64,000 nucleotides of DNA from Pseudomonas sp. MYb118. Lineage in GTDB: Bacteria > Pseudomonadota > Gammaproteobacteria > Pseudomonadales > Pseudomonadaceae. A program made the translations under genes and the position numbers. The stretch lies in assembly GCF_040947875.1 (NCBI RefSeq), contig NZ_JBFRXN010000004.1, forward strand, positions 186,001 to 250,000, written 5' to 3'. This document shows, piece by piece, positions 25,859 to 35,091 of the stretch (its first letter is position 1; each line of letters starts with the position of its first letter). The notes below the pieces were generated by a model. The model was not told the DNA's origin. It did no database searches and saw only the letters and a list, made by a program, of their open reading frames with translations.

Positions 25859-28561
25859 ATGAACCTGACCCTGCTCAAGGAATTCTTCGCCGGATTCCTG
25901 CGCACCCGCCACATCGCCCGCCACTTCCGGCGTCTGGCGCTGCTGGAAACCTTCACCGACACCACGGTCAGCCGCGAGGTGCCGCCGACCCTGGCGCAAA
26001 CCCTGGTCAGCGCTGCCGGCAGCGACACCGGCGCGTTGCTGGCGCAGCTTGGCAGCCACACCGACGGCCTGAGCGAAGCCGAGGCCCTGGCCCTGCGCGA
26101 GCAGTTCGGCCTCAATGAAGTCGAGCACGAACAACCGCTGCCGTGGTGGGTGCACTTGTGGCACTGCTACAAGAACCCGTTCAACCTGCTGCTGACCCTG
26201 CTCGCGGTGATTTCCTGGCTGACCGAAGACATGAAGGCCGCCATCGTGATTTTCTCCATGGTGGTGCTCTCCACGCTGCTGCGCTTCTGGCAGGAGAGCA
26301 AATCCAACCAGGCGGCCGACGCGCTCAAGGCGATGGTCAGCAACACGGCCACGGTGATGCGCCGCGATGCGCTGCGCACGGAAGTGCCGATCAAGCTGCT
26401 GGTGCCGGGCGACCTGATCGTGCTGTCGGCCGGCGACATGATCCCCGCCGATTGCCGGGTGCTCAACGCCAAGGACCTGTTCGTCAGCCAGGCGGCGATG
26501 ACCGGCGAGTCGATGCCGGTGGAGAAATTCCGCCATCAGCAGGATCAGGACACGCGCAACCCGCTGGACCTGGACAACATCCTGTTCATGGGCACCAACG
26601 TGGTCTCGGGCACGGCGATCGCGCTGATCCTGACCACCGGCAACAGCACCTATTTCGGTGCCCTGGCCCAGCGGGTCGGGGCCACCGACCGTGCGCCGAC
26701 GTCGTTCCAGACCGGGGTCAACAACATCAGCTGGCTGCTGATCCGCTTCATGTTCGTCATGGCGCCGCTGGTGCTGTTCATCAACGGCTTCACCAAGGGC
26801 GACTGGACAGAGGCGTTGCTGTTCGCGCTGTCGATTGCCGTGGGCCTGACCCCGGAAATGCTGCCGATGATCGTCACCTCGACCCTGGCCAAGGGCGCGG
26901 TGTTCCTGTCGCGCAAGAAAGTCATCGTCAAGCGCCTGGACGCGATCCAGAACTTCGGCGCCATGGACGTGCTGTGCACCGACAAGACCGGCACCCTGAC
27001 CCAGGACCGGATTTTCCTCGCGCGCAATGTCGATGTCTGGGGCAACGACAGCGATGACGTGCTGGAAATGGCCTACCTGAACAGTTACTACCAGACCGGC
27101 CTGAAAAACCTGCTGGATGTGGCGGTGCTGGAACACGTCGAGGTGCACCGGCAATTGAAGGCGGGCACGGCGTTTCGCAAGGTCGATGAAATCCCCTTCG
27201 ATTTCACCCGGCGGCGCATGTCGGTGGTGGTCGCCGAGCGCGACCATGCGCACCTGCTGATCTGCAAGGGCGCAGTGGAAGAAGTCCTGGCCGTCTGCAC
27301 CCGGGTGCGTCACGGCGAAGTCGACGAAGCGTTGAGCGATGACTTGCTGGCGCGGATTCGCCAGGTCACGGCCACCTTCAACGCCGAGGGCCTGCGGGTG
27401 GTGGCGGTGGCAGCGCGGCCGATGACTGAGGGTCGCGACACCTACAGCCTGGCCGATGAGCAGGCCTTGACGCTGATCGGCTACGTGGCGTTCCTCGATC
27501 CGCCCAAGGACAGCACCGCGCCGGCCCTTAAGGCACTGGCCGAGCATGGCGTGGCGGTAAAAGTGCTGACCGGCGACAACGAGCTGGTCACCGCGAAGAT
27601 CTGCCGTGAGGTCGGGCTGGAGCAGCGCGGCCTGCTGATGGGTAACGACATCGAACGCATGAGCGATGCCGAACTGGCGGTGGCGGTGGAGACCACCAAC
27701 GTCTTCGCCAAACTGACGCCGACGCACAAGGAGCGCATCGTCCGTCTGCTCAAGGGTAACGGCCATGTGGTCGGCTTCATGGGTGATGGCATCAACGACG
27801 CCCCGGCGCTGCGCACTGCCGACATCGGCATCTCGGTGGACAGCGCGGTGGACATCGCCAAGGAAGCGGCCGACATCATCCTCCTGGAAAAAAGCCTGAT
27901 GGTGCTGGAGGAGGGCGTGCTGGAAGGGCGCCGCACTTTCGCCAACATGCTCAAGTACATCAAGATGACGGCGAGCTCGAACTTCGGCAACGTGTTCTCG
28001 GTGCTGGTGGCCAGTGCGTTCATTCCGTTTCTGCCGATGCTGCCCATGCACCTGCTGGTGCAGAACCTGCTCTACGACATTTCGCAGATCGCCATCCCGT
28101 TCGATAACGTTGATGAAGAGATGCTCAGGAAACCGCAACGCTGGCAACCAGCAGACGTCGGGCGCTTCATGCTGTTCTTCGGGCCGATCAGTTCGATCTT
28201 CGACATCAGCACCTTCGCCCTGATGTGGTACGTGTTCGATGCCAACACCCCGGACCACCAGACCCTGTTCCAGTCCGGCTGGTTCGTGGTCGGGCTGCTG
28301 ACCCAGACGCTGATCGTGCACATGATCCGCACACCGAAGATCCCGTTCCTGCAAAGCCGCGCGGCCCTGCCGCTGATGGCGATGACCGGGATCATCATGG
28401 CCGTGGGCATTTTCTTGCCGATGGGGCCGCTGGCGCACTACTTCAAGTTGCAGGCGCTGCCGTCGCTGTACTTCGTGTTCCTGCCGGTAATCCTGCTCGC
28501 GTACATGGCGCTGACCCAGGCGGTGAAGGGTTTTTACATCCGCCGCTTCGGCTGGCAATAA
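25859..28561 (+). CDS. mgtA: Magnesium-transporting P-type ATPase (MgtA/MgtB family)
   Basis: A 900-residue P3B ATPase that takes up Mg2+ across the inner membrane. The N-terminal cation-ATPase domain (GLSEAEALALREQFGLNEV) is followed by M1-M2, the actuator TGES (GESMPVEKF), M3-M4 with VGLTPEMLPMIV, the phosphorylation motif DKTGTLTQD (Asp375), the hinge MGDGINDAPALR and six C-terminal membrane segments. Length equals that of MgtA and MgtB (about 900). The N-terminus includes the short basic segment seen in MgtA. The gene stands alone after a long leader, and a 10-bp palindrome follows its stop. Pairing with the pyoverdine locus is probably only positional. Confidence 0.93.
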   Translation: MNLTLLKEFFAGFLRTRHIARHFRRLALLETFTDTTVSREVPPTLAQTLVSAAGSDTGALLAQLGSHTDGLSEAEALALREQFGLNEVEHEQPLPWWVHLWHCYKNPFNLLLTLLAVISWLTEDMKAAIVIFSMVVLSTLLRFWQESKSNQAADALKAMVSNTATVMRRDALRTEVPIKLLVPGDLIVLSAGDMIPADCRVLNAKDLFVSQAAMTGESMPVEKFRHQQDQDTRNPLDLDNILFMGTNVVSGTAIALILTTGNSTYFGALAQRVGATDRAPTSFQTGVNNISWLLIRFMFVMAPLVLFINGFTKGDWTEALLFALSIAVGLTPEMLPMIVTSTLAKGAVFLSRKKVIVKRLDAIQNFGAMDVLCTDKTGTLTQDRIFLARNVDVWGNDSDDVLEMAYLNSYYQTGLKNLLDVAVLEHVEVHRQLKAGTAFRKVDEIPFDFTRRRMSVVVAERDHAHLLICKGAVEEVLAVCTRVRHGEVDEALSDDLLARIRQVTATFNAEGLRVVAVAARPMTEGRDTYSLADEQALTLIGYVAFLDPPKDSTAPALKALAEHGVAVKVLTGDNELVTAKICREVGLEQRGLLMGNDIERMSDAELAVAVETTNVFAKLTPTHKERIVRLLKGNGHVVGFMGDGINDAPALRTADIGISVDSAVDIAKEAADIILLEKSLMVLEEGVLEGRRTFANMLKYIKMTASSNFGNVFSVLVASAFIPFLPMLPMHLLVQNLLYDISQIAIPFDNVDEEMLRKPQRWQPADVGRFMLFFGPISSIFDISTFALMWYVFDANTPDHQTLFQSGWFVVGLLTQTLIVHMIRTPKIPFLQSRAALPLMAMTGIIMAVGIFLPMGPLAHYFKLQALPSLYFVFLPVILLAYMALTQAVKGFYIRRFGWQ

Positions 28562-28574
28562 GGGGGGGGTCGAA

Positions 28575-28606
28575 GGATCGTACTCGCTGTAGCGCCAGTA
28601 CGATCC
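28575..28606. other. Perfect 10-bp inverted repeat after mgtA
   Basis: GGATCGTACT and its exact complement flank 12 bases (CGCTGTAGCGCC, which itself contains CGCT/AGCG). No T run follows. It may stop transcription with Rho, or be a protein-binding site. It lies 14 bp after the ATPase stop. Confidence 0.5.
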
Positions 28607-28727
28607 GGAGCCTCACAGGCCGCACCCGATCAGCTGCCTCGAATTTCGGAATAATCCTACAGAAAGCTCGATGGCTCTTCCGTAGCCTTGCGAGCTCCCG
28701 AATCTGAAACCCTTCTGGTGGTCCCGG

Positions 28728-29141
28728 TTGTCGAACAAAGCGTTACGTATCCTGATTGCCGACGAGCAACATTTTCAGCGCATGAGAATCGAGCGCCTGT
28801 TTAACCGGCTCGATTACTACCGTGTGGCGCCCGTGCAGGATCTGGAGGAATTGCTGACCCTGATCGAGTACGGCGGCGTGCCTTTCGATCTGGTGGTCAT
28901 CAATGCCGCCATGGTTGATGGCGGACTGAACCTCGCAGACCTCTTCCTCGATCACCCGCAGGTGCATCACGCCTTGATCTACGGCGCCGATGCCGCACTG
29001 GTGTCAGCGGTCTCTGCCAGCGAGGTGCACAGGATCCAGGTGATCCAGGCGGCTTCGCTCGAATTGCCCGTCATCGAACGGGCAATGGCCGTCATCGAAT
29101 CGCGGCGACCGTTCGTCGGCACTGTCATTTCTGTCAGCTAG
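28728..29141 (+). CDS. Stand-alone receiver-like protein
   Basis: A 137-residue CheY-like domain with no output domain. It begins SNKALRILIADEQHFQRMRIERLF, with the acidic DE pair of receivers. The usual phospho-Asp position is VVINAAMVDGG, where the expected Asp is replaced by Asn, and the conserved Lys near the end is not obvious. It is thus probably a degenerate receiver that does not take phosphate the usual way. The start seems to be TTG at 28728. It precedes an EvgA/BvgA-type regulator and a BvgS-type kinase and is likely an accessory part of that system. Confidence 0.72.
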   Translation: MSNKALRILIADEQHFQRMRIERLFNRLDYYRVAPVQDLEELLTLIEYGGVPFDLVVINAAMVDGGLNLADLFLDHPQVHHALIYGADAALVSAVSASEVHRIQVIQAASLELPVIERAMAVIESRRPFVGTVISVS

Positions 29142-29251
29142 TCTTGCGCGTCGTCACATGCAAAAGTCATCGCGCAGCTACTGCGTCTAACCCAGGTTCG
29201 ACCCTTGGACATGCCTCGCCCAACCGTCGTGTATTCGCACAGGGATTTGCC

Positions 29252-29878
29252 ATGAGCTCAGCGTTAATAGCGGACGATCATCCGGTGGTTCGCGCTGCCG
29301 TGAAAATCCTGCTGAAACAGGAGGGGTTCAACCAGATAGTCGAAGTGGCCGCGGGCAATGAAGTGCTGCCGGCGATCCGTGAACATAATCCGGATCTGAT
29401 GATCCTCGACCTGGGCATGCCCAAGCTCGACGGTCTGGATGTGCTGGCAAGGATCCAGTCGAGTGATTTGCGCTGTCGAGTGGTGGTCTTCACCGGCCAG
29501 GAGGCGGATTATTACCAGGAGCGTTGCATGCGGGCCGGCGCCGTGGCGTACGTGTCCAAGACCAACGACCTGCAGCATCTGCACAAGGCTGTCCATGCGG
29601 TTCGGGCCGGCTACTCCTACTTCATTCAGTTGCGCTCCAGCTCGGTTTCGATGACCGCGCTGCAACGCAGCGAAAAGGAAATGATCGACAGGCTTTCCGA
29701 TCGCGAGTTGACGATTTTCCAGCACCTGGCGCGGGGCAGGGGCAACAAGGAAATTGCCGAGATCATGAACCTGAGCCACAAGACGGTCAGTACCTACAAG
29801 ACCCGCCTGGTGGAAAAACTCAACGTGGATTCCAAGGTTCACCTGAGGGATTTCGCCAAGCGCAATCATCTGATCTGA
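29252..29878 (+). CDS. LuxR-type response regulator (BvgA/EvgA-like)
   Basis: A 208-residue response regulator: receiver (about 1-120) with DD at 8-9, phospho-Asp53 (LMILDLGMPK) and Lys103 (YVSKTND), then a GerE/LuxR helix-turn-helix (LSDRELTIFQHLARGRGNKEIAEIMNLSHKTV region, about 145-200). The ATG at 29252 has AGGGA nearby; upstream in-frame codons are not receiver-like. It ends TGA directly followed by the kinase ATG, so the two are coupled. Target genes cannot be inferred from the sequence. Confidence 0.9.
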   Translation: MSSALIADDHPVVRAAVKILLKQEGFNQIVEVAAGNEVLPAIREHNPDLMILDLGMPKLDGLDVLARIQSSDLRCRVVVFTGQEADYYQERCMRAGAVAYVSKTNDLQHLHKAVHAVRAGYSYFIQLRSSSVSMTALQRSEKEMIDRLSDRELTIFQHLARGRGNKEIAEIMNLSHKTVSTYKTRLVEKLNVDSKVHLRDFAKRNHLI

Positions 29879-32800
29879 ATGAAGACCTTTCGCCGCTTTC
29901 CCTGCCTGACGTCCCTTGTCGTACTGGGGTGCCTGTGGATTTCCAGCCTGTGTGCGCAGCCGCAGACCCTGTCCTTGCTGGGGCGTTCGAACGTCGATGG
30001 CTATGACATCAAGCTGGCGGACGCCGACGCGCAATGGTTGCGACAAAAGGGCCGACTGGTGCTAGCTGTCACGGCACCCGATTACCCGCCTTTCGATATC
30101 ACCATCACCGGTACGACCTACGAAGGGCTGACGGCGGACTATGCCGGCCTGCTCGCACAACTGTTGCACGTGGACATCGAGGTTCGGCGCTACGCCTCGC
30201 GCGACGACGCGGTGCGCGCGATCAAGCAGGGCACGGCCGACCTGCTGGGCACGGCCAACCGTTACGAGACGCAGGACCCGCAACTGCGCAAATCCAGCGC
30301 CTATGCCGATGACCAGTCGGTACTGGTGGCGCGCACCGACTCGCCTCTGCCCCTGGACCCGGAACTGGCCGGCAAGCGCCTGGCGATGTTGTATCACTAC
30401 CTGCCGGAACAGCAGGTGCGGGCGTTTTATCCCAAGGCGAATGTGCAGCTGTTTCCTTCGACGCTGGGGGCCGTCGGAGCGGTCGCCTTCGGCCAGGCGG
30501 ACGTGTTCATCGGCGACGCCATCAGCACCCATTACCTGATCAGCAAGAACTACCTCAACAACGTGCAAATGGCGGACTTTTCGCCCATGGAGTCGGGGCG
30601 TTTCGCCTTTGCGATGGCCAACGACAGCGGGCCATTGCAGCGCATCGTCAATCAGGCGCTGGCGGCGGTCCCGACCAATGAGCGCATCAATATCCTGCGC
30701 CGCTGGGGGGCCGGTGGTTCGTCCATCGCCGGCAACCAGCGGCTGCAATTGAGCGTGGCCGAGCAACACTGGCTCGACGAGCATCCGCGCCTGACGGTGG
30801 CGATCAACGAAAACATGATGCCGATTTCCTTTATCGACAGTGAAGGCAAGTACCGCGGTATCAGCATTGATGTGCTGGCAAAAATCGGTTTGCGTACCGG
30901 GTTGAAGTTCGACTTTCAGCCGGTGAGCTCCGTGGGGCAAATGCTCGAAGGCATCCGCAATGGGCAGATCGACGTGGTGGCCGGTGTCAGCCCGAGCATC
31001 GAGCGCGAAACCGAGCTGCGCTTCACCCGACCGTTCCTGACCAGCCCCAATGTGCTGGTGACCCGGATCGGTCCGGACAGCCCCAGGACCCTGGATGACA
31101 TGGCGGGCAAGACGCTGGCCGTGACCCAGGGCAACAGCGCCGGTGAATTCACCCGCCAGCATTTTCCCCAGGTCGAACTGGTCAACGCACCGCTGACCGG
31201 AGACGGGCTGGAGATGGTTGCCCAGGGCAAGACCGATGGCGCGATCAACTCGTTGATCAGTTCGCGGATCATGATTTCCCGGCAGTACCGCGACCGCCTG
31301 CAAGTGACCAGCACGGTGGGCATCGACCCGGCCCGCAGCACCCTGGCCACCGCACGTGATGCGGTGGAACTGCATTCGATCCTGGACAAGGCCCTGCTGA
31401 GCATCGCCCCGGAAGAAATTGATGAAATGACCGGCTACTGGCGCAACGACCTGATGGTCGAACAGAGTTTCTGGCTGCGTCACCGTCATGACATCCTCCA
31501 GGCATTCGCCGCGGCTGGCGTCCTGTTGCTGCTGGCGCTGGCCTGGATTGCCTGGCAGCGCCGGCAGATCCGCATGCGCCAGGTGCTGCTCGGCCAGTTG
31601 CAGGAGGCCAAGGATGCCGCGGACCAGGCCAACCGCGCCAAAACCACGTTCCTGGCGACCATGAGCCATGAAATCCGCACGCCCATGAACGCCTTGCTGG
31701 GCATGCTCGAGCTGGCGCTCAAGCGCGCGGATGAAGGCATCACCGACCGCGGCGCGATCGAGGTGGCGTCCAATGCCGGGCAGCAATTGCTGGCGTTGAT
31801 CGGTGACATCCTGGACATCGCCCGCATTGAGTCCGGGCATTTGTCCCTGGCACCGGAGCGCGCCAATCTGCGCGCGCTGGTGGCCTCGGTGTGCCGGGTT
31901 TTCGAGGGGCTGGCGCGGCAGAAGAACCTCGATTGGCGAGTCGATCTGGACGAACGCAGCGGTTGTGACGTGCTGATCGACCCCACACGCTTCAAGCAGG
32001 TGCTGTCCAACCTGCTGAGCAACGCGATCAAGTTCACCCGCCAAGGTGAAGTGAGCCTGACATTGCGGACCGAGCCCAGGGACAAGGGGCACCTGATCAT
32101 CAATCTGTGCATCGAAGACAGCGGCATCGGCATCAGTGCCTTCGACCAGCAGCGCCTGTTCAGCCCTTTCGTGCAGGCGGGCAACTCGCAGCAGTCCGGC
32201 CAGCAGGGTTCCGGGCTCGGGCTGGTGATCAGCCGCACCCTGTGCGAAATGATGGGCGGCGAGCTGCGGCTCGACAGCGCTCCGGGGCGTGGCACGCGGA
32301 TTGACGTCAGCCTGGAACTGCCGTTGTTGAAAACCGTCGCCAGCAGCGATTTTGTCGAGAGCCCGAGCCCACAGCCCACCCGCGCACTGGCGATCCTGGT
32401 GGTTGACGATTACCCGGCCAACCGGTTGTTGATGAGTCGGCAACTGGCCTACCTCGGGCACCGCGTGGTGGAGGCGGAAGATGGTCGGCAAGGTTTCGAG
32501 AAATGGTGCGCATCGCCCTTCGATGTGCTGATCACCGATTGCAACATGCCGGTGGTCAACGGCTACGAACTGGCGGGTGCGATCCGTGACAGAGAACGTG
32601 AACAGGGACTGCCGGCGACGCTGATCCTGGGGTTTACCGCCAATGCGCAGCCCGAGGAAAAGGCCCGTTGCCTGGAGGCTGGCATGGACGACTGCCTGTT
32701 CAAGCCGATCCGCCTGGCGGACCTGGGGGCCTGGCTGGCGGCGCGGTTCGCCGATGAACCGATGACGACGGTCGTCGAGCCGCCCGCCCTGGCGAGCGAA

Positions 32801-33121
32801 ATTGACTTGAGCGGTCTGGAGCGATACGTCGGCGAAGACCATGAACTGATCGAGCAGTTATTGCGCGACCTGCTGTTGAGCAACCGCAGCGATCGTGACG
32901 AATTGCTCAAGGTGCATGCCTTGGGCGACGAGGCGGGCCTGTGCACCCTCGCGCACCGTATCAAGGGTGGGGCGTTGATGGTGCGGGCGTCGACGCTGAT
33001 CCAGTGCTGCGAAGCGCTCGAGCGCGCCTGCGGCGATGGCCGTGCGGCGCAGATCGACGTCGCCGTCGATCAGTTGCAGCAGGCCATGACGCGCTTGGAA
33101 CAACAGCTCGCGCAAGGCTGA
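29879..33121 (+). CDS. BvgS-type hybrid histidine kinase
   Basis: A 1080-residue sensor: a signal peptide, two tandem periplasmic solute-binding domains of the SBP_bac_3 type (about 45-275 and 290-520), one membrane segment (about 540-560, AFAAAGVLLLLALAWIAW), a HisKA domain (His597 in MSHEIRTPMN), ATPase domain (GSGLGLVISRTL), receiver (Asp887 in VLITDCNMPVV) and an Hpt domain (His1026 in LAHRIKGGA). Unlike BvgS of Bordetella there is no evident PAS domain between membrane and HisKA; only a short coiled linker. The Venus-flytrap domains suggest control by a small periplasmic ligand, unknown here. Its partner is the adjacent LuxR-type regulator. Confidence 0.92.
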   Translation: MKTFRRFPCLTSLVVLGCLWISSLCAQPQTLSLLGRSNVDGYDIKLADADAQWLRQKGRLVLAVTAPDYPPFDITITGTTYEGLTADYAGLLAQLLHVDIEVRRYASRDDAVRAIKQGTADLLGTANRYETQDPQLRKSSAYADDQSVLVARTDSPLPLDPELAGKRLAMLYHYLPEQQVRAFYPKANVQLFPSTLGAVGAVAFGQADVFIGDAISTHYLISKNYLNNVQMADFSPMESGRFAFAMANDSGPLQRIVNQALAAVPTNERINILRRWGAGGSSIAGNQRLQLSVAEQHWLDEHPRLTVAINENMMPISFIDSEGKYRGISIDVLAKIGLRTGLKFDFQPVSSVGQMLEGIRNGQIDVVAGVSPSIERETELRFTRPFLTSPNVLVTRIGPDSPRTLDDMAGKTLAVTQGNSAGEFTRQHFPQVELVNAPLTGDGLEMVAQGKTDGAINSLISSRIMISRQYRDRLQVTSTVGIDPARSTLATARDAVELHSILDKALLSIAPEEIDEMTGYWRNDLMVEQSFWLRHRHDILQAFAAAGVLLLLALAWIAWQRRQIRMRQVLLGQLQEAKDAADQANRAKTTFLATMSHEIRTPMNALLGMLELALKRADEGITDRGAIEVASNAGQQLLALIGDILDIARIESGHLSLAPERANLRALVASVCRVFEGLARQKNLDWRVDLDERSGCDVLIDPTRFKQVLSNLLSNAIKFTRQGEVSLTLRTEPRDKGHLIINLCIEDSGIGISAFDQQRLFSPFVQAGNSQQSGQQGSGLGLVISRTLCEMMGGELRLDSAPGRGTRIDVSLELPLLKTVASSDFVESPSPQPTRALAILVVDDYPANRLLMSRQLAYLGHRVVEAEDGRQGFEKWCASPFDVLITDCNMPVVNGYELAGAIRDREREQGLPATLILGFTANAQPEEKARCLEAGMDDCLFKPIRLADLGAWLAARFADEPMTTVVEPPALASEIDLSGLERYVGEDHELIEQLLRDLLLSNRSDRDELLKVHALGDEAGLCTLAHRIKGGALMVRASTLIQCCEALERACGDGRAAQIDVAVDQLQQAMTRLEQQLAQG

Positions 33122-33124
33122 AGA

Positions 33125-33928
33125 TCAATCCCAGTGCGGTGCGATGCCCTTGGGGCTGGTCAGTCGATGACCGCGGTCGAGACTGGCGATCGCGGCCATG
33201 TCGGCGTCGCTCAGGGTCAGATTGCAGGCCAGCAGGTTGCTTTCCAGGTTGGCCCGGCGGGTGGATGACGGGATCACCGCATAACCCAGCTGCATGGCCC
33301 AGGCCAGGGTGACTTGTGCGGGTGTGGCCTGCAGGCGTTCGGCGATCTGCTGGATGACCGGGTCTTTCAGCACTTCGCCATAGGCCAGGGTCATGTAGGA
33401 GGTGATCTGGATGCCCTGGCTCTGGGCGAACTCGACGACCTTGCGGTTTTGCAGGTACGGGTGCAGCTCGATCTGGTTGGTCGCGATGTGCTCGGCACCG
33501 ATGGCGGCGATGGCCTGCTTCATCAGGTCGATGGTGAAGTTGGAAATGCCGATCTGGCGGGTCAACCCCATTTGCTTGGCCTCGAGCAGGGCGCCCATGA
33601 ATTCCTCGACGGGCACCTGGTCTTCCGGCGATGGCCAGTGAATCAGGGTCAGGTCCAGGTAGTCGGTCTGCAGCTTGCGCAGGCTCTCCTTGAGGCTGTC
33701 GATCAAACGGTCTCTGGCGAAGTTGGCGACCCAGATCTTGCTGGTGATGAACAACGCGTCGCGCTCGATGCCGCTGGCCGCGATGGCTTCACCGACCTCG
33801 GCTTCGTTCTCGTAGATCTGTGCGGTATCAATGGCCCGGTAGCCCAGCGCCAGGCCGGTGCTCACCGAGTCGATGACCACCTGGCCTTGCAGACGAAACG
33901 TACCGAGGCCGAATGCGGGGATAGACAT
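33125..33928 (-). CDS. dkgB: Aldo/keto reductase (DkgB-like)
   Basis: A 267-residue NADPH-dependent aldo/keto reductase barrel. The catalytic set is visible: Asp in [10 protein letters not shown], Tyr in the same motif, Lys in FITSKIWV and His in [23 protein letters not shown] and the coenzyme-binding [14 protein letters not shown] follow the family pattern. Size equals E. coli DkgB (267), which reduces 2,5-diketo-gluconate and methylglyoxal; the actual substrate is unknown. It converges on the hybrid kinase gene with only three bases between the stops. Confidence 0.85.
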   Translation of the reverse strand: MSIPAFGLGTFRLQGQVVIDSVSTGLALGYRAIDTAQIYENEAEVGEAIAASGIERDALFITSKIWVANFARDRLIDSLKESLRKLQTDYLDLTLIHWPSPEDQVPVEEFMGALLEAKQMGLTRQIGISNFTIDLMKQAIAAIGAEHIATNQIELHPYLQNRKVVEFAQSQGIQITSYMTLAYGEVLKDPVIQQIAERLQATPAQVTLAWAMQLGYAVIPSSTRRANLESNLLACNLTLSDADMAAIASLDRGHRLTSPKGIAPHWD

Positions 33929-34039
33929 CAATGACTCCTGGGTTCTCAGTGGGAATGAGCACGAGTATCCGCGCCGGCATCCTTGAGAAAAACCGCTGAT
34001 TGGGCAAAGCAATATTTACCGTAAGTCATGAATCGGCCG

Positions 34040-34349
34040 GCCCCATCGCGAGCAGGCTCGCTCCCACAGTTTTTTGTGGTTGGCCTGGAGCCCTGTAGGA
34101 GCGAGCTTGCTCGCGATGGCGGTGTGTCAGGCGCCGAAGATGTTAAATGTGCGGGCCCCATCGCGAGCAGGCTCGCTCCCACAGTTTTTTGTGGATGGCC
34201 GGAAGCCCTGTAGGAGCGAGCTTGCTCGCGATGGCGGTGTGTCAGGTACCGAAGATGTTGAATGTGCGGGCCCCATCGCGAGCAAGCCCGCTCCCACAGG
34301 GTTTTGTGGTTGGTCTGGAACCCTGTGGGAGCGAGCCTGCTCGCGAGTT
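34040..34349. repeat. Array of three REP pairs
   Basis: Six REPs at about 34042, 34093, 34158, 34206, 34272 and 34321 alternate in orientation, with a period of 115 bp. Spacers are TTTTTTGTGG(T/A)TGGCC and GCGGTGTGTCAGG(C/T)(G/A)CCGAAGATG. The last REP runs into the thioesterase stop codon (GCGAGTTTTACCC), so it overlaps the 3' end of that mRNA. Confidence 0.92.
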
Positions 34350-34889
34350 TTACCCTCGGGCTTCGAGGATCATGCAGGTGGTGGATCCTGTCGCGTACAG
34401 GCGGCCGTCCACGTCGTAGATTCGTCCTTCGGCCAGGGCGGTGGAGCGTCCCAGGTGGATGATCTTGCCCTCGGCCCGCACCGGGCCGCTGGCGCCGGTC
34501 AGGGCGCGGACGTAGCTGATGCGCAGGTCCAGGGTCGTGTAGCCCTGGCCCTTTTTCAGTTGTGTGTGAATCGCACAGCCCATGCATGAATCCAGCAAGG
34601 TCGCGGCGTAACCGCCATGCACGCTGCCCAGCGGGTTGTAGTGCCGCGAGTCCGGCGTTCCCTGGAAAATGAACAACCCGGCCGACCATTGAATCGGGAT
34701 GAAATCCATCAACGTACCAATCGGCGGGGAGGGCAGTTCGCCGTTGCCGATGCCATCGAAGAACTCGCTGGGCGATAACGCACTGACTTCGGCCAGGGAC
34801 AGGCTGCCCGGCGCCGCCAGACGGGCGCGCATGGCGGCTTCTTCGGCGATCCATTGGGCGAGGGTGGTTTCGCGGGTCGGGCTTTGCAT
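34350..34889 (-). CDS. PaaI-family hotdog thioesterase
   Basis: A 179-residue hotdog-fold acyl-CoA thioesterase. The active-site segment NPLGSVHGGYAATLLDSCMG is typical of the PaaI/YbgC-like group. The N-terminal 70 residues (TLAQWIAEEAAMRARL) form an extra helical region. The substrate is unknown. It is divergent from the pirin gene; an AT-rich intergenic region with direct repeats lies before it. The final residues overlap the start of the REP array. Confidence 0.82.
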   Translation of the reverse strand: MQSPTRETTLAQWIAEEAAMRARLAAPGSLSLAEVSALSPSEFFDGIGNGELPSPPIGTLMDFIPIQWSAGLFIFQGTPDSRHYNPLGSVHGGYAATLLDSCMGCAIHTQLKKGQGYTTLDLRISYVRALTGASGPVRAEGKIIHLGRSTALAEGRIYDVDGRLYATGSTTCMILEARG

Positions 34890-34910
34890 GTTCGTGTCCT
34901 CGAACGGGTG

Positions 34911-35046
34911 GCGATATTATGCTTGTAATCCACAGCGAATATTATGCTCGAAATAAAATCACCGCCAGCCCCACGCGTCGCACAACACTGTTCCACATTT
35001 GGAACGATCAAGTCTGTTTTTGCCATCTAGCGCTTCATTGGCTAGA
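34911..35046. promoter_or_regulatory. Intergenic region with direct and inverted repeats (thioesterase/pirin)
   Basis: Two copies of GCGA(A)TATTATGCT(T/C)G(T/A)AA lie at 34911-34928 and 34935-34953, close to the thioesterase start. Next comes a perfect palindrome GTTCCA-CATT-TGGAAC (34990-35005) and then TCTAGC...GCTAGA (35026-35046) nearer to pirin. These are candidate operators for the divergent genes. No regulator gene is adjacent. Confidence 0.4.
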
Positions 35047-35091
35047 AATTTATGCTTTATCCATTGGTTCAACCACAGATTTGGAGAGGGC

